Positions 53,247-62,215 of a stretch of 64,000 nt of DNA are shown here, in pieces. The first letter of the stretch is position 1. Each line of letters opens with the position of its first letter. A model generated the notes under the pieces. It was given only the letters and a program-made list of their open reading frames with translations, searched no databases and was not told the DNA's origin. Made by a program: the position numbers and the translations under genes. Location: positions 1-64,000 of the forward strand of contig DATAPD010000009.1 of the NCBI GenBank assembly GCA_036265385.1, written 5' to 3'. Source of the DNA: DATAPD01 sp036265385 (GTDB taxonomy: Bacteria; Acidobacteriota; Terriglobia; Terriglobales; Acidobacteriaceae).

Positions 53247-53921
53247 TCATTGTTTCTTGATCATCGCCTCTTCGTAATGGCTCTTCCCTGTCAGAGTGCC
53301 ATCCTTCGCATAGAGCTCTTCGTCTAGAACGAGACGGACCGGGCAGCCTTGCGAAGTTACCCACACCGATCCTTTTTCGGATCCACCCGGGCCAAGAACG
53401 CTTTTATACAACGCCTGCTCGGTCGGACTACCACGGCCCGTGTCGATCGAGTATCTGACCGTGTTGTAGCTGTTAACTCCGGGTTCCGAACCCTCATTCA
53501 CCACGGCCGACGTATTGCGAACGATAGCGAAAAGACTGGCCATTCGCCCAATCGCCATCAAATTAGACGAGACTTCCCGAGGCGGGCCATCGAAATGTTG
53601 CGGCGTGGGCAATGACTTGTTTGAGAAGCTGCCCGCGATCCGCTGAGGTGTAACGTCCGCTTCTTCTTCCCAAGGGTTGTCCGATGCTGCTTTAAACGAG
53701 TATTGGAAAGATTCCGGCGGATTCTGAATGTGGTCGATGACACAGTTGAGGTCAATATCTGGGCCGACGTTGTTCTTCGCGACAGCAGCAGTCTTTCTTG
53801 GCGATTCAGCACCCAAATCCATTTTTTTGGCAGGAGAGTTACAGGCCAGCATCGGGAGGAATGCCAAAAATCCGAAGACACAACTCTTAACTCGACTTTG
53901 CGCACACCTGAGCTGATTCAT
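53247..53921 (-). CDS. Putative lipoprotein of unknown function
   Basis: A 224-residue protein with a type II signal (FGFLAFLPMLAC27, lipobox MLAC), so it is probably a lipid-anchored envelope protein. The mature part has no domain I recognise; FQYSFKAASDNPWEEEADVTPQ and LVLDEELYAKDGTLTGKSHYEEAM look like beta-strands of a small lipocalin- or LolA-like fold, a guess only. ATG 53921 has GGAG seven bases upstream. It lies 45 bases after the OmpA-like gene stop, in the same direction, so the three minus-strand genes probably form an operon. Confidence 0.7.
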   Translation of the reverse strand: MNQLRCAQSRVKSCVFGFLAFLPMLACNSPAKKMDLGAESPRKTAAVAKNNVGPDIDLNCVIDHIQNPPESFQYSFKAASDNPWEEEADVTPQRIAGSFSNKSLPTPQHFDGPPREVSSNLMAIGRMASLFAIVRNTSAVVNEGSEPGVNSYNTVRYSIDTGRGSPTEQALYKSVLGPGGSEKGSVWVTSQGCPVRLVLDEELYAKDGTLTGKSHYEEAMIKKQ

Positions 53922-53966
53922 TTGTGTTCTCCGTCACGCACGGACTTACGTAGGTAAGCTGAGCAC

Positions 53967-55658
53967 TCACTTTTGAGCCGTTGCAATTTCCACCCGACGA
54001 TTCAGGGCCCTGCCATTCGCAGTGGCGTTGTCAGCGACAGGTCGACTCGCACCGAAACCTTGGGGAACCAGGCGATTTACATCCACGCCTTTCGCCTTCA
54101 ACCATGCGATGACTGAGGCAGCTCGACTCTGCGAGAGCGTTTGGTTGTGCTCGCGGTTTCCCTGGTCGTCAGTGTGGCCAGCAATCACCCAACGGGATCC
54201 CGAATGGTTGTTGATGAGACCGAGCACAGCTTCCAGCGCTGGCGTACTATCCGGCCTCAGCTTCGCGGAATCGCTGTCGAAATGGATTCCGTAAATGGCG
54301 GCCGATCCAGTTTGTGCAATCGCCTTTTCAAGTGCGGATGTCCCTTCCTCATGCCGGTGTAACTGAATTTCGGCATGTCCGCTCTGCCCGGCCACAATGT
54401 CTGCCGTGGCCGAGTTGGCATCGTAGCCTGGTGCTGCCGCAGTGGCGACGACGAGCCCCGCGGGCACTCCGTTTAACTCGCAGTTCCCGTTGGCATCAGT
54501 GGAAGCAGTCTGCAGCGCGGCGGTCACGGTCGCGCTTGAGATAGGAGTGTTCTTGTCCCAATCTTTAACTGTAACTGCCACTGAAACCATGTACTGGAAT
54601 TTGTGTGGGTTCACGAGAATACGCACGAAATCGACAGCATAGCCATCCTGTGCGTGGGTAACCGGATCATCAATCAGAAGCTTCACCGTGCCAGACCGGA
54701 GCAAAGGGAAATATTCCGGGAGCAGATTGACGGAGATGAGTTTCCCGATCGGGCCCGTCTGTTCAAGCGCGTTCAGCACTTGCTCAATGCTTGGGATGCG
54801 AGTGCCATTCAAACTTGCCTGGAAATGCGAGTGGAATGATGTGGCCTGGAAGTCATCGACAAAAATCTGGATGAGCACAGCATTAACAGTTGCCGGCAGA
54901 GCACCTACTGAGAGCACGATCGGCTGGGGCTGAGCGTCTTCGCGGTTCTTGCATGGCGAGCTCGTCGGCGATCCCTGGCACGGACGCAGAATGGTGCTCG
55001 TGTAGCCATCACCAGCAAACGGATGCTCGTTGAAATCCGACGGAGTGACGGCAGAACCCAGAAGAATTTGATCTGTGCCTGCGGGTGCACCTGCTTTCGG
55101 AGGCCATGGGAACGGGTGCGCCGGGGTGGACTTTCCGGAAAACGGATCGTAAATCTTAGGCCAACCGAATCCCAAGTTGTTTATGTCTCCCGTGCGCACC
55201 ACCAGATCTGCTTCCGGACCACCTTCCGTTCGCTCATAGTGCAGGGGCCAGTCATGCGCTGGATCACCGGTGGATGCTATGGGCACCGCCGGATCACCCA
55301 AGTTGGCCGGCACTTTGTTCGCACTGGTGGCTGCTGCCGAATTAGGCGATGCGTTGTCGAACGGCGCAGAAATGGAATCCCCCACTGCGGAATGCGGCTC
55401 GCTCGAAGGAGTGGTGGTAGAACGATTCGTTGCGGTCGGGGGACTCTTGCGCTGGCGCTGGGCCACGATTTCTTTGGCCTTCCGTTTCGCTTTGAACGCG
55501 ATGTACATGCAGCTTCCCATCGCCATCACAAGAGAGAGCACGATCAAAGCGGCGGCGATAATCGCCACTTTTACGATTTTGTTAGTCGCTGCAGAGGGCG
55601 CTGAAGAACTGGCCAAAGAACCTGCTGCATCGCTTCGATTATTTGTCTCCGCAGGCAT
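53967..55658 (-). CDS. Membrane-anchored OmpA-family protein
   Basis: A 563-residue protein with one transmembrane helix (about 30-52), a Ser/Pro/Thr-rich linker, a middle beta-rich domain with many hydrophobic strands and a carboxypeptidase-regulatory-like repeat (ISSATVTAALQTASTDANGNCEL), and a C-terminal OmpA domain (about 450-563) whose peptidoglycan-binding residues are visible in AGHTDDQGNREHNQTLSQSRAASV. It should link the envelope to peptidoglycan. The ATG at 55658 overlaps the preceding gene's 3' end by 20 bases; a longer upstream start is less likely. Confidence 0.85.
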   Translation of the reverse strand: MPAETNNRSDAAGSLASSSAPSAATNKIVKVAIIAAALIVLSLVMAMGSCMYIAFKAKRKAKEIVAQRQRKSPPTATNRSTTTPSSEPHSAVGDSISAPFDNASPNSAAATSANKVPANLGDPAVPIASTGDPAHDWPLHYERTEGGPEADLVVRTGDINNLGFGWPKIYDPFSGKSTPAHPFPWPPKAGAPAGTDQILLGSAVTPSDFNEHPFAGDGYTSTILRPCQGSPTSSPCKNREDAQPQPIVLSVGALPATVNAVLIQIFVDDFQATSFHSHFQASLNGTRIPSIEQVLNALEQTGPIGKLISVNLLPEYFPLLRSGTVKLLIDDPVTHAQDGYAVDFVRILVNPHKFQYMVSVAVTVKDWDKNTPISSATVTAALQTASTDANGNCELNGVPAGLVVATAAAPGYDANSATADIVAGQSGHAEIQLHRHEEGTSALEKAIAQTGSAAIYGIHFDSDSAKLRPDSTPALEAVLGLINNHSGSRWVIAGHTDDQGNREHNQTLSQSRAASVIAWLKAKGVDVNRLVPQGFGASRPVADNATANGRALNRRVEIATAQK

Positions 55659-57096
55659 TGATGTCAGGCTCCCTTGTGACGAATTCCTTTTTTGCGAATA
55701 CAACTTCCTTGTCGAATCCCTTCATGCCAAGCAAATAGGTATCCGCGCCACCTTTGAACTCGAGCAAGAGGCGCGTGAGTTTGCACGGGACCATGGAAAG
55801 TGATCCCGCGGCTGTCATGGTTCCTACGGCCACCGTTTGGACTGAGGCTGAAGCGTCGGTTTTAAAGCTGGGATCGATCTGCTTCTTCGCCCATTTCCCG
55901 GCTGCAGTCTTAGCAAGGAAATCTGCCATGGTGTCTGCCATCTGCGACGGAAAAGCTTCCCGAAGCACATCGACAGCAGATCCGGGACCGAGACTGAGCG
56001 TGATTTTCGGAGCCGCCATTCCGATCAGAATGGCGTGTGGCGCCAGCGACGCCGTCGTAATGTGGCCGAAGCTCCCACTGCCACTGATTGACCCGCTCGA
56101 CTGACCATTCCCTGCTTTAACCTGGAATCCTTCGTCCCCGCTATACGTGAAACGAAATGATCCGCTGGCTGCTTCTTTCTTCGCTCCGAAGCCCGGCTTG
56201 AGAATGAGGTTGGCGTTGATCGTGAGCATGAAGGGGATGCCGGCAATTGGCATCGGAATTTTCGCGAGCGGCGGTAGTTTTATGTTGGGCTTATCGATTC
56301 CGGCAGCGTCGCCATCTCCACGCGTGGCTGCATACTCGACATTCATTTCCCCATTCAGGTTCTTGGCTTCATAGGAGAAGCTGTCGAGGTTCCCCGGCGA
56401 GACGTGGACGTCTGCCGAACTCACAAAATCTTTTACAAATCCTTTCGAATTCACCATTACGCTCATGCCCTCGTAACTGCGGGATACCTTGAAATTTATT
56501 TCGAGCCGGTTCGCACCCGGAGCAACGCCGATCGTCGTATCCCACCCGTCCACGTTTCCCGAATATGAAAGCTGGGTGCCTGCTGCGTGGACAGTGCTCG
56601 AAGGGATCCACCAAGCGACAAGCTCCGGATAAACAGCTGGCTGCGGCTCGCTCGCCTTGGCAAACACCGAAGCAAATTGGATGGGTGCATCCCACTTCAG
56701 GTGCCCTTGCTGAATGAAATCAGGCAACGACGCATAATCAGTGCCGACAATAATGAGTTTGTCTTTCCTCACGACAGCCAGTACCTTCTGCACCGCGATG
56801 TTTTCGAGGAACAGGACCTGACCTTCCTGCAGGTTCTGGATGCGCGGGTCGGAATCGTCGAAAACGAAGATGTTTCCATCCGAGCCGAGACTCTTCAGAA
56901 TGCGCCGCGTCGTCTTCTCATCAATGCGTACGGTGTTGCTGGTCAGACTAAAATCCGCGATCGTTCCTGGCAGTTCTCGAAGATCGTGGAAAGATCGCGC
57001 GACAGGAATGGCGGTCTCGTTGGGTCGAGAGCTTTTTTTCGAGCAGGCGACGAGCCCAACGAGTACGAGTAGACAGCACGAAAGTCGTCGTTTCAT
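55639..57096 (-). CDS. Putative lipoprotein upstream of the OmpA-like gene
   Basis: A 485-residue lipoprotein: type II signal with lipobox LVAC (Cys18), then about 470 residues of beta-rich sequence with no recognised domain. Repeated Gly/Ser stretches (SSGSISGSGSFGH) and strands like FMLTINANLILKPGFGAKKEAASGSFRFTYSG suggest a beta-sandwich or barrel-like surface protein. ATG 57096 is preferred to the GTG three codons earlier; a GTGAGG lies just before. It overlaps the OmpA-like gene and heads a three-gene unit with the lipoprotein at 53247. Confidence 0.72.
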   Translation of the reverse strand: MKRRLSCCLLVLVGLVACSKKSSRPNETAIPVARSFHDLRELPGTIADFSLTSNTVRIDEKTTRRILKSLGSDGNIFVFDDSDPRIQNLQEGQVLFLENIAVQKVLAVVRKDKLIIVGTDYASLPDFIQQGHLKWDAPIQFASVFAKASEPQPAVYPELVAWWIPSSTVHAAGTQLSYSGNVDGWDTTIGVAPGANRLEINFKVSRSYEGMSVMVNSKGFVKDFVSSADVHVSPGNLDSFSYEAKNLNGEMNVEYAATRGDGDAAGIDKPNIKLPPLAKIPMPIAGIPFMLTINANLILKPGFGAKKEAASGSFRFTYSGDEGFQVKAGNGQSSGSISGSGSFGHITTASLAPHAILIGMAAPKITLSLGPGSAVDVLREAFPSQMADTMADFLAKTAAGKWAKKQIDPSFKTDASASVQTVAVGTMTAAGSLSMVPCKLTRLLLEFKGGADTYLLGMKGFDKEVVFAKKEFVTREPDINACGDK

Positions 57097-57255
57097 GGGC
57101 CTCACTTTTTTGCAATCACGAACGCACGCTTGAATAACGCGAGCGCCCGCAAGGGGTCAAAGGAAACGCGACTTAAATGGAAGTGACTCGCTAAGTGTGG
57201 CGGTATCAATGGGTTGTAAAGGATAGATGACACGCGAAACCGGCAAGCTATGGGG

Positions 57256-60150
57256 TCAGCGGCTTTGAGCAACTACGGTCGCGGCAGACATCGCGCTTTC
57301 AGCTTGGCGGGCAACGAGTTCAAGACCGCGGCTATGAGCTTCGTTCGCCAGAGCCTTAAGATTTCTGTGAGCCGTGGGAGAACCGTTCTTCAATTCCAAT
57401 TCACCGAGCACAAGCCGCGCCTCGCACTCAAGCTTGTAATAACCCAACCGATTGGCAGTCGCGATCGCCGACTGCAGACGTCTGATCGCTGCGGCGAGAT
57501 CGACCCGCCCCTTTTCTGGACTTGCAATCTCGAAACGCGCCTGCTGAATTTCCGCCGGGAGTTTCAATGCGGGATCTGAACTGGTCAGACTGAGTTCCGT
57601 ACCGCGCTTGGCGGCTGCGCGAGCCTCATTGAGTTTTCCCTGCATCAACAGAGCCCGGCTTAGCAGGGTATAAGCGCTACTCGCATCGGGGTCACTCTTT
57701 TCTTTTTCGAATAGTCCGAGCGCACCACGAAGCAAAGCTTCTGCTCGTTCGGGGTGTCCTTCTTCCATAGCTAGCCGCGCAAGTTCTTCTTGGCTCTCGG
57801 CGGCATTAACCGAGGCTCCAATTTTTTGGGAGGTCGCGAGAGACTGCTCGAATTGCGATCGCGCTCCCGAGAGATCCCCTTGCGTTTCCAGGACTTCACC
57901 AAGCTCGAGCATCGCGGTGCTGAGGTACTGATAGGATCCTTGAATCGCCTGGTAACCATCGATAGATTGTTGGGCCAATTGCCGGGCATCTTGCACACGG
58001 CCACGATTCAGATCCAGATCCGCAAGTCGATACAATAGATAAGGTTCATTACTATCGACCGCGGCTGCGGCCTGTAGCGCCTCCCGATAAAGTTTGTCCG
58101 CCCCAGGCAAATTACCGCGAAGATAATAGATGTCAGCTATGTTTCCCGTTGCCGTGATCTGATTTTCGACGTCTCCCGTTTTTTCAAACTCAATTCTTGC
58201 GGCATGATAGAGCTGTTCGGCTCGACCTAGGTTCCCCATATTCTCAAAGCCAATGGCCATGTTATTGAAGACAGCGCCGATCTTATTGTGTTCTCCGAGT
58301 CCTTGCAGCAGGTTCAACGCTCGATCGTAGGTTTCAATTGCTTGCTGATACTTTCCCAATGTGCCCAGCGTGTCGCCAGTGTTGCGGAGCGCATCTGCTG
58401 CAGCTGATTTGTTTCCCGCAGCCAGGAAAACTTCGTAAGCGTCTTGACAAGAAGGTAACGCCTGGTTGGGATGCTCGCTGTAGTTCAGAATCGTGCATTC
58501 TTCTTTCCTCGCTAGCGCGTAAAGGAGCTTCTGACCTCGCTCGGATGATTTGCGAATCGCGCTTCGCACCAAGGCCAATTCCGTCGGAATGTTGGACTTC
58601 ATCGCCCGTTTTTCCGCTAAATCAATACGGGGATCTTCTGAAGACGGAGGAGGCAGTTTTCGAAGCTGATGGATCACTTCCATTGCTTGGCTGCCATGGC
58701 CAGACAAGCTTTGGGCCGATACTAGCCTTAAACCGTACTCAATGTTGTCGGGGAATAGCTCAAAGAGCGCATGATAAATCGAGGCAGCTTGTTCCTGTTT
58801 TCCGAGGCTTTCGTAATACTCGCCTTCAACGAGCATGCGATGAGGACGTGGTAAGTCGATCGCGAGGTCGAGAGCCTTTTTTGCCCCTTCACGACGTTTC
58901 TGCTCATATCCGAGCTCCGCCCATGCTCGAGCGAGCATGCTGTGTACGAGAGAAAATTTCGGGTCCGCCTGCGCAGCTTGCTCCAGAAGATCCTTAGCGG
59001 CAAGTGCGTCAAACTCCCTCAATTTGGCGACCCCCAGCGCATAGAACCGCGCGGCTTCCGGATCCAGCGGCAACGAAGCCAACACTCCCGCCTGTTCGGT
59101 ACTCTGCAATCCCTGAACCCCCAATCGTTCCCGCAGCTTCGTGCCGATGCGAGATACGAGCTGAAAGAGTTCCTGCCTGCTGCCAACTTGCGCGACCTCG
59201 GTCAGGATTTCGCCCGTTTTTCCATCCTGCATGCGCACATCGAGACGCAATTGGCTGTGATCACTCGGCCCGACGGTCGAGTAGGAGCCGAGAACCACCA
59301 CGTCGCTGTTCAACGCCGCTCCGATTCTCGCTGTAGTGCTTGGAACCAGTGTGTCGGTCTGAGACCACGGTGAGGAAAGCCGGAGATTGGCAACTTCTTC
59401 GCCCGAAATGAGGCGAAGCTTTTCTCCGCCGGACAATTCCGTACTCAACATCTCTGATAGCGCTGGGGCTAGCCAAGCATCTTCATTGCGTCCGGAGAGA
59501 TTCCGAAACCCAAGCACCGCGACGGATTTCCTTATCTGTACCGGCGCATTCTGTGCGGACTGCCGATTGCCCAACCACCGCCCGGACCATGTGAACCCAG
59601 CGATCGCGAGGACCGCAGTTGCTACTCCGGCATAAACGAGCGGTTTAGCCCACTTTCGCCTTGGGATTTGTGGGGCGGTTACCGGGGCAGACTCCAATTG
59701 ATTCGGATAGACCTGTTCTGAAGATAACTGCGTTGCGGGAACTACATGGACGGGCGCTATATCTTTCTCTGCCGCTTTCGTGATGAGAGAGACTGGCGCA
59801 ATAAAGCGATAACCGCGCCTCGGGATCGTTTCAATAAAACGCGGGTTCTCTGGATCGTCGTCAATGGCAGCACGGAGCCTCTTAAGGATTACGTTCAAAC
59901 TCCCGTCAAAATCAACGTGGGTTCCTTCTGGCCAGAGTCTTTGCCGTAATTCCTCGCGAGACACGATTTCCCCTGGCTGCTCAAGGAGCAACAAGAGAAG
60001 TCGAAAAGGTTGTTCCTGGATTTTGACTTGCGTACCACTGCGGCTTAGCGCACCATCAGCAGGGTTCGCTTCGAACAATCCGAAGCGGAATCGAATATCG
60101 GGCTTTGCCGAGCTTCCTTGACCCGTCCCCACAAAAGTGGCTGGCATCAT
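57256..60150 (-). CDS. Winged-helix regulator with TolB-like and TPR domains
   Basis: A 964-residue regulator of CadC type. Residues 19-120 are an OmpR-type winged helix (PFRLLLLLLEQPGEIVSREELR, RLRAAIDDDPENPRFIETIPRRGYRF). A transmembrane helix (169-187) follows, then a TolB-like segment (VAVLGFRNLSGRNEDAWLAPALSEML), and about 550 residues of TPR repeats (for example YQQAIETYDRALNLL, ALLRGALGLFEKEKSDPDAS). It would bind DNA in the cytoplasm and sense through the outer TPR part, without phosphorylation. ATG 60150 has GGGAG seven bases upstream. Its target may be the nearby envelope genes, but this is not shown. Confidence 0.88.
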   Translation of the reverse strand: MMPATFVGTGQGSSAKPDIRFRFGLFEANPADGALSRSGTQVKIQEQPFRLLLLLLEQPGEIVSREELRQRLWPEGTHVDFDGSLNVILKRLRAAIDDDPENPRFIETIPRRGYRFIAPVSLITKAAEKDIAPVHVVPATQLSSEQVYPNQLESAPVTAPQIPRRKWAKPLVYAGVATAVLAIAGFTWSGRWLGNRQSAQNAPVQIRKSVAVLGFRNLSGRNEDAWLAPALSEMLSTELSGGEKLRLISGEEVANLRLSSPWSQTDTLVPSTTARIGAALNSDVVVLGSYSTVGPSDHSQLRLDVRMQDGKTGEILTEVAQVGSRQELFQLVSRIGTKLRERLGVQGLQSTEQAGVLASLPLDPEAARFYALGVAKLREFDALAAKDLLEQAAQADPKFSLVHSMLARAWAELGYEQKRREGAKKALDLAIDLPRPHRMLVEGEYYESLGKQEQAASIYHALFELFPDNIEYGLRLVSAQSLSGHGSQAMEVIHQLRKLPPPSSEDPRIDLAEKRAMKSNIPTELALVRSAIRKSSERGQKLLYALARKEECTILNYSEHPNQALPSCQDAYEVFLAAGNKSAAADALRNTGDTLGTLGKYQQAIETYDRALNLLQGLGEHNKIGAVFNNMAIGFENMGNLGRAEQLYHAARIEFEKTGDVENQITATGNIADIYYLRGNLPGADKLYREALQAAAAVDSNEPYLLYRLADLDLNRGRVQDARQLAQQSIDGYQAIQGSYQYLSTAMLELGEVLETQGDLSGARSQFEQSLATSQKIGASVNAAESQEELARLAMEEGHPERAEALLRGALGLFEKEKSDPDASSAYTLLSRALLMQGKLNEARAAAKRGTELSLTSSDPALKLPAEIQQARFEIASPEKGRVDLAAAIRRLQSAIATANRLGYYKLECEARLVLGELELKNGSPTAHRNLKALANEAHSRGLELVARQAESAMSAATVVAQSR

Positions 60151-60345
60151 AGCATTGCTCCCAAAAGCGTGTCAGCAGGTTTCGTAAGCACTTCATTGCG
60201 AGTGGTTTGTTGTGTCAGCCAGATTTAACCCACATTTCCTTTGAACTTTATCTCTTCTAAACGCATCCTCGGCGACATGGAAGACGGAATCCGCAATCAC
60301 TCAGGGTGGTGTGCGACGTCCGCGCCCAATCTCACGGAGGCAAGA

Positions 60346-60948
60346 ATGAAATTTTCTCTCAAGCGAATAGTCGTGGTCGCCAGCATCATCGCCGCAAGTA
60401 GTTGCGCACTTCCTGTTTGTTGGGGACAAACCCAGAAGTCGACGAAGGAAATGCGGCCATCCACTGAGGTGCAGCCGGCCGCCAAGCTGCAGCCGCTAAA
60501 TATCAAACCTGGCCTTTGGGAGAGCACGCGGACCATACAAAGAGCCGGGGAGATGGGAATTCCGCCTGAAATGTTGAACCGACTTACGCCCGAGCAACGC
60601 GCGAGGATGGAGGAGAGAATGAAGGCCAAATCGGCCACACGCTCGAACACCGTCACGGAAAAACACTGCGTAACAAAAGAGGATTTGGAAAAAGACAGAC
60701 TCAAGTTGGCCGAAACGAGAGAATGCACCACGACTGTCCTCAATTCGACCAGTACCTCTGTAAAGGCAAGCCTCGTCTGTGACACGGAAGGTATGCACGC
60801 AACGGGCACTCTTGACCTAGTAGCAGCGGATCCAGAACACCTGAGCGGCTCCTCCCATTCTTCGATCGATGCAAATGGCCATACGATGAATGTAGACGGC
60901 ACTTGGACTTCTACATGGCTAAGCTCCAGTTGCGGCGAGGTGAAATAG
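60346..60948 (+). CDS. Secreted DUF3617 domain protein
   Basis: A 200-residue protein with a signal peptide (cleaved near CWGQ) followed by a DUF3617-type domain: NIKPGLWESTRTIQR, a CVTKEDLEKDRLK segment, ECTTTVLNSTSTSVKASLVC, and the C-terminal SHSSIDANGHTMNVDGTWTSTWL. DUF3617 proteins are secreted and of unknown function. The ATG at 60346 has GGAGG five bases upstream; the frame's earlier methionine at 60241 is not supported. The gene is divergent from the winged-helix regulator. Confidence 0.82.
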   Translation: MKFSLKRIVVVASIIAASSCALPVCWGQTQKSTKEMRPSTEVQPAAKLQPLNIKPGLWESTRTIQRAGEMGIPPEMLNRLTPEQRARMEERMKAKSATRSNTVTEKHCVTKEDLEKDRLKLAETRECTTTVLNSTSTSVKASLVCDTEGMHATGTLDLVAADPEHLSGSSHSSIDANGHTMNVDGTWTSTWLSSSCGEVK

Positions 60949-61084
60949 CGCGGCGTTGTTCAGGCTGTACGCGACTGGAGCGTTCGAGGGCAGCAGAGTC
61001 ACACCTTTCGATGTGCGCGGACATGTCGCCGTCTCGGAAGCCGGATAGCGTCATGTGCTGGCCGGCTTCTTCGACGCTGCAAGG

Positions 61085-61669
61085 CTAGACTTTTAGCAAG
61101 CCGCGAAAACCTCTGGCGGCGTAATAAGATTCTGCGCCGTTGTGGTACACGAACACAGTGTTGTATCGCCGATCACAGAAGAGCGCGCCGCCGAGGTCTC
61201 TGATTTCAGCCGGAGTTTTCACCCAGCTCGACGTCTTGGCGTCGAACTTACCGAGTTGCTGCAACTCTCGATATTGTTCTTCTGTTAGAAGCTCGACACC
61301 TATGGCAGATGCCATTTCGCTGGCACTACCTTTTGGCTTATTTTCCTTTCGTGACTCGAGCGCTGCGCCGTCATAGCAAAGACTTCTGCGTCCGTTGGGG
61401 CTTTCCGCTGAACAATCATTAAAAATGTATTCGCCCGTTTTCTTGTCGTAGGCGATAACGTCAGGCTCACCGCCTGTGTTTTCCATTTGCTGAAGTGACC
61501 AGAGCTTTTCAGTATTCGATGTCAGCTTCGCCTGAATCTCAGCCCATGCAAGACCTCTATGACGGTCCATATGTTTTTCGAAACGGACTCTCAATGTGTT
61601 GAGCAGTTCCCCGGCTTGGGCAGGGGACAAGTTCTTACGATCAGGGTTTAACATCCTGGTTGCTGTCAT
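61085..61669 (-). CDS. DUF4256 family protein
   Basis: A 194-residue protein that matches DUF4256: SPAQAGELLNTLRVRFEKHMDRHRGL, EKLWSLQQMENTGGEPDVI, RSLCYDGAALESRK, TEEQYRELQQLG and VFVYHNGAESYYAARGFRGLL. The family is known only from sequence and is of unknown function. ATG 61669 overlaps the YjbR gene's stop by four bases, so the two are coupled. There is no signal peptide, so it is probably cytoplasmic. Confidence 0.88.
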   Translation of the reverse strand: MTATRMLNPDRKNLSPAQAGELLNTLRVRFEKHMDRHRGLAWAEIQAKLTSNTEKLWSLQQMENTGGEPDVIAYDKKTGEYIFNDCSAESPNGRRSLCYDGAALESRKENKPKGSASEMASAIGVELLTEEQYRELQQLGKFDAKTSSWVKTPAEIRDLGGALFCDRRYNTVFVYHNGAESYYAARGFRGLLKV

Positions 61670-62055
61670 ACTCGTCGGTCACCGTGTTCATGAATTTTGT
61701 TTCGCCGCGCTGCACCAGATTTTTTTCGGCGAGTCTTCGCGTTCTTATCAACTCGCAATTTCCACGCTGTTCGGAGTGCTCCAGACAACACGTCTTTGTT
61801 CGCCAGCGCTAGCCGGATGTGTGTGTGCCCCATCCTGCCCCACCCTCCCGGAATCGGCAGGAAAACATCGGGTGCTTCCTCCACAAACGCCGCCTGCTGC
61901 TCCAGCGTAAGCATTAGATTTCCATACCCCTGTACTTGAGAGGCCAGGGAGGCGAACTTTCGACCTCCCACACGAAAGGCGGGCGATCCAGCATGGGAAT
62001 ACTCTTCCACTCCCTCCAGGCTTAATGCCATTCGGCGAAAGTCTGCTGCAGTCAT
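61666..62055 (-). CDS. MmcQ/YjbR-family protein
   Basis: A 129-residue protein of the MmcQ/YjbR family (CyaY-like fold): DFRRMALSLEGVEEYSHAGSPAFRVGGRKFASL, QQAAFVEEAPDVFLPIPGGWGRMGHTHIRLA, and ending in a Lys/Arg-rich tail. The family is often listed as DNA-binding on the basis of structure only. ATG 62055 has GAGG seven bases upstream; a GTG one codon earlier is possible. It is the first gene of a coupled pair with the DUF4256 gene. Confidence 0.85.
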   Translation of the reverse strand: MTAADFRRMALSLEGVEEYSHAGSPAFRVGGRKFASLASQVQGYGNLMLTLEQQAAFVEEAPDVFLPIPGGWGRMGHTHIRLALANKDVLSGALRTAWKLRVDKNAKTRRKKSGAARRNKIHEHGDRRV

Positions 62056-62215
62056 CACGTAACCTCTAGCTCAGTGATCAACTGCCATCATAGGCGAGTA
62101 ATCGCCCTAATAGCTTGATCGGCTGTATCAACGTTCTTAAGATCGCGGGCTTTATGCGGCGCGCCATCCCTCCAGGAACATTGCGCATCAGAGAGGCGCG
62201 GATTGAGAGGCTCAG

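Noticed and set aside
60949..61084. GAAGCCGG/CCGGCTTC inverted repeat after the DUF3617 gene
   Set aside because: Long loop and no T-run; not convincing as a terminator.
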